Assembly (NCBI GenBank): GCA_025936595.1
Contig: JAICTB010000029.1
Coordinates: 1 to 14,100 of the forward strand
DNA: 14,100 nucleotides
From: Thermoleophilia bacterium
Lineage (GTDB): Bacteria > Actinomycetota > Thermoleophilia > Gaiellales > Gaiellaceae
Direction: 5' to 3'
The translations under genes and the position numbers were made by a program. Positions within the stretch are counted from its first letter, which is position 1; each line of letters starts with the position of its first letter. Below the pieces are notes generated by a model. That model saw nothing but the letters and a program-made list of their open reading frames with translations, had not been told where the DNA came from and made no database searches. Shown here in pieces: positions 6,842 through 14,100 of the stretch.

Positions 6842-7615
6842 CTACAGCGAGCGCTGGTAGGCGCGGAAGGTCCGCGTCGCCCAGGCCGCCGTCAGAGCCG
6901 ACAGCGCGAGCAGCAGGCCGAGGTGCCCCGCGACGGAGCCCCAGTCGGTGCCGGGGAGGACGACCTCGCGCGCCGCGCGCACGCCCCAGTCGACCGGATT
7001 GAAGCGCGCGGCGGTCTGCATCCACCCGGGCATCTGCGGCCGCGCGATCATCGTCGTCGAGAGAAAGAGGAGCGGCAGGCCTATGAAGTTCGCGACGGCG
7101 ATCATCGTCGCCTCGCGCCGCGTCAGGAGCGCGATTGCCTGCGAGATGCCGGCGAAGGCGCTGTTGACGAGGATGCCCGCGACGATGATCACGAGCCAGC
7201 CGAGCGCGCCCGTGTGCACGCGCACGCCGAGCGCGAGTGACACGAGGAGGATCACGACCGCCTGGATCGCGGCGGTGAACGCGGAGCGGACGATCTGCGA
7301 CAGGACGATCGAGATGCGCGACGCGGGTGTCGCGAGGAAGCGCTCGACGACTTTGTGATCGAGGTCGTTGATCATCGCCATGCCGCTCCACGTCGCTCCG
7401 AAGAACGCGTTCATGACGACGATCGCCGGTGCGAGGAACGTGATGTACGAGCCGGTGCCGAACCCGCCGAGGCGCGTCACGTTCCGGAAGAGCTGCCCGT
7501 AGAGGACGAGCCAGACCATCGGCTGAACGAGCAGCAACACGATCCAGATCGGCTCGCGCATCAGGTTGCGTGCCTGCCGGACCGTCATGAACCAGGTGTG
7601 GCGGGCGACCGTCAT
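6842..7615 (-). CDS. ABC-2 type permease, DrrB-like
   Basis: This is the membrane half of an ABC exporter, 257 aa with about six hydrophobic spans (roughly 22-40, 57-78, 105-129, 138-162, 168-188, 228-246). The loop VVERFLATPASRISIVLSQI after the second span and the late FNPVDWGVRAAREVVL segment are typical of the ABC-2 / DrrB / NodJ permease family. Its ATG (7615-7613) overlaps the stop of the ATPase gene (TGA, 7614-7612) as ATGA, so the two are translationally coupled. The transported substrate is unknown: family members export drugs, lipids or glycoconjugates. Its stop codon lies directly against the stop of the carboxylase alpha gene. Confidence 0.92.
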   Translation of the reverse strand: MTVARHTWFMTVRQARNLMREPIWIVLLLVQPMVWLVLYGQLFRNVTRLGGFGTGSYITFLAPAIVVMNAFFGATWSGMAMINDLDHKVVERFLATPASRISIVLSQIVRSAFTAAIQAVVILLVSLALGVRVHTGALGWLVIIVAGILVNSAFAGISQAIALLTRREATMIAVANFIGLPLLFLSTTMIARPQMPGWMQTAARFNPVDWGVRAAREVVLPGTDWGSVAGHLGLLLALSALTAAWATRTFRAYQRSL

Positions 7616-8559
7616 GCGGCGCGGTCCTCCGTCCCGAAGTCGCGGCCGGTGAAGTGGAGGTAGACGTCGTCGAGCGACGGCCGGGAGACCGACACCGACG
7701 CGACGTCGATCCCTGCACCCTCGAGGGCGGAGATGATCCCCGGCAGCGCACGGCCGCCGTTCTCGACGCGCGAAACGACGATGCGGTCGTCGAGCACCTG
7801 CTCCGGCGTCGCGCCGACGCCCGCGAGCACGCGCTGCGCGTCCGCGACGGCACCGCTTTCGATCTCCACCTGCACCGCGTCCCCGCGCAGGCCCGCCTTC
7901 AGGTCGGCCGATGTCCCCTCGACGACGACCTTGCCCCGTGAGACGATCGCGAGACGGTCCGTCAGCTGATCGGCCTCCTCGAGGTAGTGCGTCGTCAACA
8001 GGATCGTCAGCGACTCCGCCCGTGCGAGACGCGAGACCTCGTCCCACATTGCGACCCGCGCCTCCGGGTCGAGCCCCGTCGTGGGCTCGTCGAGGAAGAG
8101 CACGCGCGGACGGTGCATCAGCCCGAGCGCGATGTCGAGCCGGCGGCGCATGCCGCCCGAGTAGTTCTTGACGATGCGGTCGGCGGCGTCCGCGATGCCG
8201 ACAAGCTCGAGCAGCTCGTCGGCGCGCGTGCGCAGGTCGCGCCCGTGCATGCCCTGCACGCGTCCCTGCAGCATCAGGTTCTCGCGACCGGTGCCGAACT
8301 GGTCGACGCCGGAATCCTGCGGGACGTAGCCGATGGTGCGACGCACCGCGTTCTGCTCGCGGCGCACGTCGTGGCCCGCGACGGATGCGCTTCCCTCGTC
8401 GGCGTACGTCAGCGTGACGAGCACGCGCACCGTCGTCGACTTGCCGGCGCCGTTCGGCCCGAGCAGGCCGAACACCTCGCCCTCGCGCACCTCGAAGGAG
8501 ACGCCGTCCAGCGCCTGCACCCCGTCGTAACGCTTGCGCAGATCCTCGACGATGATCAT
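7612..8559 (-). CDS. ABC transporter ATP-binding protein, DrrA-like
   Basis: This is the cytoplasmic ATPase of the exporter formed with the permease at 6842-7615. The product is 315 aa. Walker A is GPNGAGKST (34-42), the Q-loop glutamine is Q81, the signature is YSGGM (133-137), Walker B is VLFLDEP (153-159) and the switch histidine is H191 in TTHYLEEADQ. The C-terminal part (about 225-310), ending with RPSLDDVYLHFTGRDF, is the extension usual in daunorubicin-resistance-type ATPases. The ATG at 8559 opens MIIVEDLRKRYDGVQALDGV, as expected for the family. There is no Shine-Dalgarno, but a TACCGT box ends six bases upstream. DrrA-like similarity does not establish a drug as the substrate. Confidence 0.95.
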   Translation of the reverse strand: MIIVEDLRKRYDGVQALDGVSFEVREGEVFGLLGPNGAGKSTTVRVLVTLTYADEGSASVAGHDVRREQNAVRRTIGYVPQDSGVDQFGTGRENLMLQGRVQGMHGRDLRTRADELLELVGIADAADRIVKNYSGGMRRRLDIALGLMHRPRVLFLDEPTTGLDPEARVAMWDEVSRLARAESLTILLTTHYLEEADQLTDRLAIVSRGKVVVEGTSADLKAGLRGDAVQVEIESGAVADAQRVLAGVGATPEQVLDDRIVVSRVENGGRALPGIISALEGAGIDVASVSVSRPSLDDVYLHFTGRDFGTEDRAA

Positions 8560-8565
8560 GCGCGC

Positions 8566-8571
8566 ACGGTA
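8566..8571 (-). promoter_or_regulatory. Putative -10 box for the ABC exporter operon
   Basis: On the minus strand TACCGT ends six bases before the ATG at 8559, which fits a leaderless transcript. No -35 element is obvious. It shares a 60-base intergenic region with the divergent sucC promoter. Confidence 0.35.
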
Positions 8572-8602
8572 GCTACTGCGTCAGCGGACGTCCGGCCCTC
8601 GC

Positions 8603-8608
8603 TACAGT
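8603..8608 (+). promoter_or_regulatory. Putative -10 box for the sucC operon
   Basis: TACAGT ends 11 bases before the ATG of sucC at 8620, so the mRNA leader would be only a few bases. There is no Shine-Dalgarno in the intervening GC-only sequence. The same hexamer occurs on the minus strand before the MFS gene. Confidence 0.4.
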
Positions 8609-8619
8609 GCCGCGCGCCG

Positions 8620-9762
8620 ATGGATCTCCTCGAGTATCAGGGCAAAGAGCTCTTCAAGCGATTCGGCATCCCCGTCTCCGAGGGGCGCGTTGCGACGACT
8701 CCCGCGGAGGCGCGCAAGGCTGCCGAGGAGATCGGCGGCGCCGTGGTCGTCAAGGCGCAGGTGCTGACCGGAGGGCGCGGCAAGGCCGGGGGCGTCAAGC
8801 TCGCAGACGACCCCGCGGATGCGGAGCAGAAGGCGAACGACATTCTCGGGCTCGACATCAACGGGCACATCGTCCGCACGCTCTGGATCGAGAGCGCGTC
8901 CGACATCGCGAAGGAGTACTACCTCTCGATCACCTTCGATCGCGGTGCGAAGAAGCCGCTCTTCATGTTCACCACGCAGGGCGGGATGGAGATCGAGGAG
9001 GTCGCCGCGAAGGATCCAGACGCGCTCGTGCGCCTGCACGTCGACGCGCTCGAGGGCTACCAGCCGTGGATCGCGCGCCGCCTCGTCTACGGCGCCGGGG
9101 TCGAGGATCCCGGCGAGCAGAAGCAGATCGCCGACATCATCGGCAAGCTCTACCGCTGCTTCGTCGAGTCCGACGCGATGCTCACCGAAATCAATCCGCT
9201 GATCGTCACGCCCGACGGCACCGTGAAGGCGCTCGATTCGAAGTTCACGGTCGACGACAGCGCGCTCTACCGGCACGAGGACGTCGCGGCGCTCCGCGAC
9301 ACGAGCGCCGCCGACCCGCTTGAAGCGCTCGCACGGGAGAAGGGCGTCACCTACGTCAAGCTCGACGGCTCCGTCGGCATCCTCGGGAACGGCGCGGGGC
9401 TCTCGATGTCGACGGTCGACGTCGTCGTCACGGCCGGCGGGAAGCCTGCGAACTTCTGCGATCTCGGCGGCGGCGGCAACGCGCAGGGCGTCGTCGACGC
9501 GCTCGAGGTGATCACGCGCGATGCGCAGGTGAAGTCGATCTTTTTCAACATCTTCGGCGGGATCACGCGCTGCGACGAGGTTGCGCGCGGCGTCCTCGAG
9601 GCGGTCGAGCGGATGCGAATCGAGCTGCCGATCGTCGTGCGCCTCGACGGGACGAACGCGGACGAGGGTCGCAGGATCCTCGCCGAGGCAGCGCCTCCGA
9701 ACCTGCACGTCGAGCCGACGATGCTCGACGCTGCGAAGCGCGCGGTGGAGCTCGCGGCATGA
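8620..9762 (+). CDS. sucC: Succinyl-CoA synthetase (ADP-forming) beta subunit
   Basis: With SucD this subunit interconverts succinyl-CoA plus NDP and phosphate with succinate plus NTP in the TCA cycle. The product is 380 aa, standard for SucC. It starts MDLLEYQGKELF, has the ATP-grasp nucleotide loop GGRGKAGGVK (51-60), EINPL (190-194) near the magnesium site, GNGAGLSMSTVD, NFCDLGGG (278-285) and the FNIFGGITRCDEVA segment near the C-terminus. Nucleotide preference (ATP or GTP) cannot be judged by eye. The start is fixed by the conserved N-terminus. Its TGA overlaps the ATG of the next gene (ATGA at 9759-9762), so translation is coupled to the methyltransferase rather than directly to sucD. 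Confidence 0.97.
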   Translation: MDLLEYQGKELFKRFGIPVSEGRVATTPAEARKAAEEIGGAVVVKAQVLTGGRGKAGGVKLADDPADAEQKANDILGLDINGHIVRTLWIESASDIAKEYYLSITFDRGAKKPLFMFTTQGGMEIEEVAAKDPDALVRLHVDALEGYQPWIARRLVYGAGVEDPGEQKQIADIIGKLYRCFVESDAMLTEINPLIVTPDGTVKALDSKFTVDDSALYRHEDVAALRDTSAADPLEALAREKGVTYVKLDGSVGILGNGAGLSMSTVDVVVTAGGKPANFCDLGGGGNAQGVVDALEVITRDAQVKSIFFNIFGGITRCDEVARGVLEAVERMRIELPIVVRLDGTNADEGRRILAEAAPPNLHVEPTMLDAAKRAVELAA

Positions 9763-10415
9763 GCGACGTCTGGGGCGAGCGCGCCGATGCCTACCGCGCG
9801 AGTGCGACGCATGCGAGCGACGCCGATCTCGACATCGTGGTGGAGATGTGCAACCCGCACGCCGGCGTGAAGGCGCTCGACGTCGCGACGGGCGGCGGCC
9901 ACGTCGCGCGGCGGCTGCGCGACCAGGGCGCCGAGGTCGTGACGACCGACGCCTCCCCGGGGATGAAGCCCGACGTCGTCTGCCGCGCCGAGGATCTGCC
10001 GTTCGCGGACGGCTCCTTCGACGTCGTCGTGACGAGGATCGCGGCGCATCATTTCGACGACATCGGCCGCGCGATGGGTGAGCTCGCGCGAGTGTCGAAC
10101 AGGGTCGTCGTGGTCGAGGACACCGAGTACACATCCGAGGAGGTCGAGCAGGCGGAAAGGCTGCGCGACCCGACGCACGTGCACAGCTACTCGGAGGAAG
10201 AATGGCGCACGCTCGTCGAGAGCGCGGGCCTCGAGCTCGAGCGCGTCGAGCGCTTCCGCAAGACGCACGACTTCGACGACTGGCTCGCGCGCTGCAACTG
10301 CACCGGCGCGGACGCAGAGCGCGTCCGCGAGCTGCTGGCGCCCTGGACGTCCGACGACGGCGCGACCTGGAGCGACACGAAGCTGATCCTCGAAGCGCGA
10401 AAGTCCCAGTCGTAG
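9759..10415 (+). CDS. Class I SAM-dependent methyltransferase embedded between sucC and sucD
   Basis: The product is 218 aa with a Rossmann-type methyltransferase fold of the UbiE / methyltransferase type 11 kind. Motif I is ALDVATGGGHVARRL (39-53), the acidic residue at the end of strand 2 is D64 in TTDASPGM, and EDLPFADGSFDVVVTRIAAHHF (78-99) covers the usual LPF-ADxSFDxV segment. The C-terminal part (YSEEEWRTLVESAGL, later LARCNCTGADAERVRELL) is typical of small-molecule rather than nucleic-acid methyltransferases. The substrate is unknown. The gene overlaps sucC by four bases and ends four bases before the sucD start, so all three must be one operon. An insertion inside the normally adjacent sucCD pair is unusual. 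Frames and base composition match the neighbours, with no sign of recent transfer. Confidence 0.92.
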   Translation: MSDVWGERADAYRASATHASDADLDIVVEMCNPHAGVKALDVATGGGHVARRLRDQGAEVVTTDASPGMKPDVVCRAEDLPFADGSFDVVVTRIAAHHFDDIGRAMGELARVSNRVVVVEDTEYTSEEVEQAERLRDPTHVHSYSEEEWRTLVESAGLELERVERFRKTHDFDDWLARCNCTGADAERVRELLAPWTSDDGATWSDTKLILEARKSQS

Positions 10416-10419
10416 CGCC

Positions 10420-11289
10420 GTGGCGATCATCGTCGACAGGGACACGAGGCTCGTCGTGGCGGGGCTCACCGGCTCCGAGGGGCGCTTCCACGGACTGCGC
10501 AACCGCGCGTACGGCACGAACCTCGTCGCCGGCGTGACGCCGGGCAAGGGCGGCCAGGACGTCGAGGGCGTGCCGGTGTTCGACACGGTCGCCGAGGCGG
10601 TCTCGGAAGCGGGCGCGAACACGTCCATGATCTTCGTGCCGGCCCGCTTCGCGCCCGACGCGATCTACGAGGCGGTCGACGCAGGCATCCAGACGGTGAT
10701 CTGCATCACCGAGCACATCCCTGCGCACGAGATGCTGCGCGTCTACACCTACGTGCGGCCGAAGGGCGTGACGCTGATCGGCCCGAACTGCCCGGGCGTG
10801 CTGTCGCCGGGGAAGGCGAATGTGGGGATCATCCCGGCCGAGGTCTTTCAGGCGGGCTCGATCGGGCTCGTGTCGCGGTCCGGGACGCTGACGTACCAGA
10901 TCGGCAACGAGCTCGCGCAACGCGGGCTCGGCAACTCGTCGATCGTCGGCATCGGCGGCGATCCGATCGTCGGCTCGAGCTTCATCGACATCCTCGAGAA
11001 GTTCGAGGGCGACCCGGAGACCGAGTACGTCGTGCTCGTCGGCGAGATCGGTGGCGACGAGGAGGAGAAGGCTGCGCAATACGTCGCCGACCATCTGTCG
11101 AAGCCCGTGTTCTCGTACATCGCCGGCTTCTCGGCGCCGCCCGGCAAGACGATGGGCCACGCGGGCGCGATCATCTCGGGCTCGTCGGGCACTGCCGCGG
11201 CGAAGAAGGATGCGCTCGAGGCGGTGGGGATCAAGGTGGGCACGACGCCGACCGAGGTCGCCGAGCTCGTCGTCGCAGCGGCTGCCTAG
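10420..11289 (+). CDS. sucD: Succinyl-CoA synthetase alpha subunit
   Basis: This subunit carries CoA binding and the phosphohistidine intermediate of the enzyme formed with SucC. The product is 289 aa, standard length. The CoA-binding N-terminal domain has AGLTGSEGRFHG (14-25) and YGTNLVAGVTPGKGG (31-45). Further motifs are ITEHIPAHEM (96-105), IGPNCPGVLSPGK (120-132), VSRSGTLTYQ (151-160) and the catalytic loop GKTMGHAGAIISGSSGTA (242-259), with the active histidine H247. The GTG at 10420 is chosen because MAIIVDRDTRLVVAGLTG matches the family start. It follows the methyltransferase gene by four bases and converges on the MFS gene, with nine bases between stops. Confidence 0.97.
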   Translation: MAIIVDRDTRLVVAGLTGSEGRFHGLRNRAYGTNLVAGVTPGKGGQDVEGVPVFDTVAEAVSEAGANTSMIFVPARFAPDAIYEAVDAGIQTVICITEHIPAHEMLRVYTYVRPKGVTLIGPNCPGVLSPGKANVGIIPAEVFQAGSIGLVSRSGTLTYQIGNELAQRGLGNSSIVGIGGDPIVGSSFIDILEKFEGDPETEYVVLVGEIGGDEEEKAAQYVADHLSKPVFSYIAGFSAPPGKTMGHAGAIISGSSGTAAAKKDALEAVGIKVGTTPTEVAELVVAAAA

Positions 11290-11298
11290 CTGTAGTTC

Positions 11299-12474
11299 TC
11301 AATCGAGCGACCGGCTCGAGGTCGCCCAGACGGCGAGCACGACGCCGAGTGCCGCGAAGAGCGCGATCGCAGCGCGATTCGAGACCGTGCCCGCGAGCAC
11401 GCCGGCCACGAGGGGGCCGAGCGGCGCTGCCGTCCGCGCGATCGTCAACCGCACGGCTTCCACGCGGCCGAGCAGCCGATCGGGGGTGATCGCGATACGC
11501 CGCGAGACGACGACCGTGTCGGTGATCGGGAGCACGAACGCCTGGGGCAGGATCGCGACTGCGAGCACGAACACGCTCGGCCACACGAGAAACGCAACGA
11601 CTGCGAGGCCGGTGTACTGCTCGGCGAGGATGATCGTGCGCGCGCCGACCCGGCGGCGGACGAGCCCCGACGCCAGCGAGCCGACGAGGACGCATGCGCT
11701 GAAGGCCGCGAGCAGCGCTCCGACGGCCCCGCCGGAGAGGCCGCGTTGCCGCGCCGCCACGACGAGCAGGAAGAGAACGCCCGGGATCGTGAAGTTGCCG
11801 ATCGCATAGAGAAACGACGTCGTGCGGACGAACGGCTGGCGCCAGAGGAAGCGGAAGCCCTCGGCCAGCTGGGCGCGCAGCGCTGTGGGGGTAGGCTCTC
11901 GGGTTTCCTGAAACCGCGCCCGCATCGCGAGCAGAGAGAGGAACGAGAACAGATAGGACGCCGCGTCGGCTGCGAATGGGACCGCGCGCGCGATGCCGAA
12001 GAGCGCCCCGCCGGCGGGTGGCCCCGCTATGCCGACCGCCGCCGAGCGAGCCTGCTGCACTCCCACGGCTGCCGGAAGCTGCGCCTCGGGAACGACGGCG
12101 CGTACGGCTCCCATCTGCGAGGCGCTGAAGAACGCGTCGCCCGCACCCTCGGCGAACGCGAGCGCTGCGATCGCCCAGAGAACCGGGTCGGTGATGACGA
12201 CGAGCGCGAGCGCGCCGATCGCGAGTGCCCGCACCGCGTCGGCGGCGAGCATGATCCGGCGCCGGTCCCAGCGGTCGGCGGAGACGCCTGCGAGGAGGCC
12301 GAGGAGCGGGATCGGCAGTAGCCGCACGAACGACACGAGCCCCGCCTTCGCCGGCGAATGGGTCAAGGAGAGGACGAGCAGCGGGTAGGCGACGGAGCTG
12401 AACGAGCTGCCCGCCGCGGAGAGCAGCTGCCCGATCTGCAGGAGGACGAAGTCGCGGTTGCGGCCGAGCGTCAT
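11299..12474 (-). CDS. Major facilitator superfamily exporter, EntS/MFS_3-like
   Basis: The product is 391 aa with about eleven to twelve hydrophobic spans, a proton-driven efflux carrier of the inner membrane. The loop after the second span, GLLAGVSADRWDRRRIM (59-75), is the MFS motif A, and PEAQLPAAVGVQQARSAAVGIAGPPAGG is the motif common in the enterobactin-exporter-like subgroup. The central loop ARFQETREPTPTALRAQLAEGF and the FRFLWRQPFVRTTSFLYAIGNF segment also fit it. The substrate is unknown. The ATG at 12474 is preferred because family similarity begins at the LGRNRDFVLLQIGQLLSAAG segment. The frame is open into the kinase gene, but that part is antisense-like. It lies 23 bases after the histidine kinase, so it may be read through from that operon as well as from its own promoter. 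Confidence 0.92.
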   Translation of the reverse strand: MTLGRNRDFVLLQIGQLLSAAGSSFSSVAYPLLVLSLTHSPAKAGLVSFVRLLPIPLLGLLAGVSADRWDRRRIMLAADAVRALAIGALALVVITDPVLWAIAALAFAEGAGDAFFSASQMGAVRAVVPEAQLPAAVGVQQARSAAVGIAGPPAGGALFGIARAVPFAADAASYLFSFLSLLAMRARFQETREPTPTALRAQLAEGFRFLWRQPFVRTTSFLYAIGNFTIPGVLFLLVVAARQRGLSGGAVGALLAAFSACVLVGSLASGLVRRRVGARTIILAEQYTGLAVVAFLVWPSVFVLAVAILPQAFVLPITDTVVVSRRIAITPDRLLGRVEAVRLTIARTAAPLGPLVAGVLAGTVSNRAAIALFAALGVVLAVWATSSRSLD

Positions 12475-12484
12475 CCGGCGGCCG

Positions 12485-12490
12485 ACTGTA
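12485..12490 (-). promoter_or_regulatory. Putative -10 box for the MFS exporter gene
   Basis: On the minus strand TACAGT ends ten bases before the ATG at 12474, inside the 23-base gap after the kinase stop. It would give the exporter its own near-leaderless start within the response regulator-kinase operon. No -35 element is evident. Confidence 0.35.
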
Positions 12491-12497
12491 GCGGCGG

Positions 12498-13763
12498 TCA
12501 GACCGTTGCGGGCAGCGTCAGCTTGAAGCGCGTGCCGCGGGCGGTGCTCTCGACGCTCGCGCGGCCGCCGTGTGCCTCCGCCGCCTCGCGCACGATCGCG
12601 AGGCCGAGGCCCGCGCCCGGCTTCGCGCGCGCCGCAGCCGCTCGATAGAAGCGGTCGAAGACGCGCGGGATATCCTCCTCGGCGACACCCGGGCCGTGGT
12701 CGGCGACGACGACCTCGCCCGCTCGCACCGTCACCTCCACGGGCCCGCCGTCGGGGCTCCACTTGACCGCGTTGTCGAGCAGGTTCGAGACGGCCCGTTC
12801 GAGCAGCACCGGGTCGGCGCGCACGAGCGTCGGCGAGAGCGAGGAGAGGAAGGTGATCTGCGGCGCGCGCGCCTTTGCGCGGTCGACGGCGATGCTGACG
12901 AGCTCGTCGAGCTGCACCTCCTCGATCCGCAGCTTGCGCTCCTCGCCGCGGGCGAGCTCGACGAGGTCCGACACGAGCGTCGTGAGCGCGTCGAGCTCGA
13001 CCGACGCCTCCGCGAGCGCACGCTGCGCCTCGTCGGGCGGCAGCTTCCCCTCACGCAGCAGATCGACGTTCGTGCGCACCGAGGTCAACGGTGTGCGCAG
13101 CTCGTGCGACGCGTCCGCGACCAGGCGGCGCTGCCGGCCGACAGACTCCTCGAGCGCGATCAGCATGCCGTTGAACCGTGTCGCAAGCCTGCCGAGCTCG
13201 TCGCTTCCATGCACGACGACGCGCTCCGACAGGTCGCCTGTCGCGGCGACCGTCTCCGCGGCTGCCGTCAGCCTCCGCACGGGACGGAGCGCGGCCGTCG
13301 CGACGAATGCCGCCAGGGCAGCTGCTGCTGCGATCGCGATCCCACCGATCAGGAAGATCCAGAACTTGATGCGCGAGAGCGCGCTATCTGTCTGAGCGAG
13401 ATCCTGCGCCGTGACGATCGCCCCTCCGCCTTCGAGCGGCGCGACGAACTCGCGCAGGTGGAAGTTCTGCACGGTGGTCTCGGTGTAGTACGCCTCGCGC
13501 CGGCCCGAGACGACCTGCTGGACGCTCTTCGTGATCGGCAGCGGGGCGCCGGCGACCTGTGTCCCGTCAGGCCCGACGATCATCGTCGCGATGGCGGAGT
13601 AGGGGCCGGACGGACGCCCGACTCGTGCCTGCGTCAGGAGGGCCTGGTCGACCTGTCCCAGCAGCTCGTGCTTCGCGACGACCCAGACCGCGAACGACGC
13701 CGACGCCACCGTGACCGCGATCGCCACCGCGGCATACAGGGTCAGTCTCAACCGAAAGCTCAT
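12498..13763 (-). CDS. Sensor histidine kinase with HAMP domain
   Basis: The product is 421 aa, the membrane half of a two-component system. One helix at about 8-30, an extracytoplasmic domain of about 100 residues, and a second helix at about 134-158 are followed by HAMP (about 159-212, starting LRPVRRL). HisKA carries the phosphorylated H220 in DASHELRTPL, and the HATPase region has the N-box NLLDNAVKW (327-335), G1 DHGPG (355-359), FDRFYRA and G2 GAGLGLA (383-389). All catalytic motifs are intact. The ATG at 13763-13761 overlaps the regulator stop (TGA, 13762-13760). The sensed signal is unknown. The architecture resembles MprB/TrcS/PrrB-type kinases of Actinobacteria, but I cannot assign an ortholog. 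Confidence 0.95.
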   Translation of the reverse strand: MSFRLRLTLYAAVAIAVTVASASFAVWVVAKHELLGQVDQALLTQARVGRPSGPYSAIATMIVGPDGTQVAGAPLPITKSVQQVVSGRREAYYTETTVQNFHLREFVAPLEGGGAIVTAQDLAQTDSALSRIKFWIFLIGGIAIAAAAALAAFVATAALRPVRRLTAAAETVAATGDLSERVVVHGSDELGRLATRFNGMLIALEESVGRQRRLVADASHELRTPLTSVRTNVDLLREGKLPPDEAQRALAEASVELDALTTLVSDLVELARGEERKLRIEEVQLDELVSIAVDRAKARAPQITFLSSLSPTLVRADPVLLERAVSNLLDNAVKWSPDGGPVEVTVRAGEVVVADHGPGVAEEDIPRVFDRFYRAAAARAKPGAGLGLAIVREAAEAHGGRASVESTARGTRFKLTLPATV

Positions 13764-14100
13764 GGTTCCTCCCGGAGCGCGTAGCCGACGCCGCGCACCG
13801 TGTGCAGGAGACGCGGTTCGCCGCCCTCTTCGAGCTTGCGCCGCAGGTAGCCGATGTAGACCCAGAGCGCATTCGACGTCGCGCCGAAGTCGTAGCCCCA
13901 CACGCGCTCGTAGATCTGCGACCGGGTCAGCACCTGGCGGGGATTGCGCAGGAAGAGCTCGAGCAGGTTGAACTCGGTGCGGGTCAACTGCAGTCGGCGC
14001 TCGCCGCGGTGTACCTCGCGCGTCGACGGATCGAGGGTGACCCCGGCGAACTGCAGCACATCGTTTCCCGCGCCGGTCCGGCGGAGGAGCGCTCGAACAC
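13760..14100 (-). CDS. OmpR/PhoB-type response regulator, C-terminal part (cut by window edge)
   Basis: About 112 residues are visible, running off the right edge. They begin VRALLRRTGAGN, the usual end of the receiver domain and linker, and continue into the winged-helix DNA-binding domain: LQFAGVTLDPSTREVHRG, LTRTEFNLLELFLRNPRQVLTRSQIYERVWGY, then the recognition-helix region NALWVYIGYLRRKLEEGG and the wing LLHTVRGVGYAL. The phosphorylated aspartate lies outside the window. A GTG at 14059 would give only the DNA-binding half, but the family-like sequence upstream of it shows that the gene continues. The stop overlaps the kinase ATG (ATGA), the classical regulator-kinase coupling. Confidence 0.93.
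   Translation of the reverse strand, partial: VRALLRRTGAGNDVLQFAGVTLDPSTREVHRGERRLQLTRTEFNLLELFLRNPRQVLTRSQIYERVWGYDFGATSNALWVYIGYLRRKLEEGGEPRLLHTVRGVGYALREEP

Noticed and set aside
8602..11160. 852-codon open frame on the minus strand across sucC, the methyltransferase and sucD
   Set aside because: It runs antisense to three clear genes, has low-complexity arginine/serine-rich sequence and no family motif. It is a high-GC shadow frame.
12475..12762. Upstream extension of the MFS frame into the kinase gene
   Set aside because: The translation is arginine/glycine-rich and overlaps the kinase ATPase domain in another frame. The transporter homology starts at 12474.

Overview
The window looks like a chromosomal segment of a high-GC actinobacterium, plausibly a deep-branching one (Thermoleophilia-like). 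This is inference from strong G/C third-position bias, an actinobacterial acyl-CoA carboxylase alpha subunit (biotin carboxylase fused to a biotin carrier domain), a PccB-type carboxyltransferase ending in an actinobacterial-style KHGNIPL tail, and several -10-like boxes only 6-11 bases before start codons, which suggests leaderless or near-leaderless mRNAs. No marker gene fixes the class. I see no insertion sequence, phage, CRISPR array, tRNA or rRNA.

Layout: (1-74, -) N-terminus of a class V aminotransferase cut by the window edge. (75-477) a 403-base intergenic region holding an 18-bp tandem repeat and two copies of a 59-bp direct repeat, each built round a GGTGGC/GCCACC dyad. (478-2055, +) pccB-like carboxyltransferase. 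(2062-3988, -) a two-gene unit: a 36-codon membrane peptide followed by a membrane-bound GGDEF/HD-GYP protein, preceded by a leader of about 130 nt that can fold and that can hide the Shine-Dalgarno sequence. (4140-4497, +) two very small genes: a 42-aa acidic protein that may be a carboxylase accessory subunit, and a zinc-ribbon microprotein. (4500-5045, -) pgsA-like phosphatidyltransferase. (5066-6841, +) carboxylase alpha subunit. (6842-8559, -) DrrAB-like ABC exporter pair with a 4-base overlap. (8620-11289, +) sucC, a methyltransferase gene, then sucD in one tight operon. (11299-12474, -) MFS exporter. (12498-14100, -) sensor histidine kinase and the C-terminal half of an OmpR-type response regulator.

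How they fit together: the alpha and beta carboxylase subunits, probably propionyl-CoA specific, feed methylmalonyl-CoA and then succinyl-CoA, which SucCD converts to succinate with ATP/GTP formation. This metabolic link is inference; the genes are on the same strand but not contiguous. The c-di-GMP protein, the two-component system and the two exporters are signalling and envelope functions interleaved with central metabolism.

The best candidates for something not already described are the structured leader plus 36-aa peptide ahead of the c-di-GMP gene, the 42-aa protein between the two carboxylase genes, the methyltransferase inserted between sucC and sucD, and the dyad-containing repeats exactly 100 bp apart.
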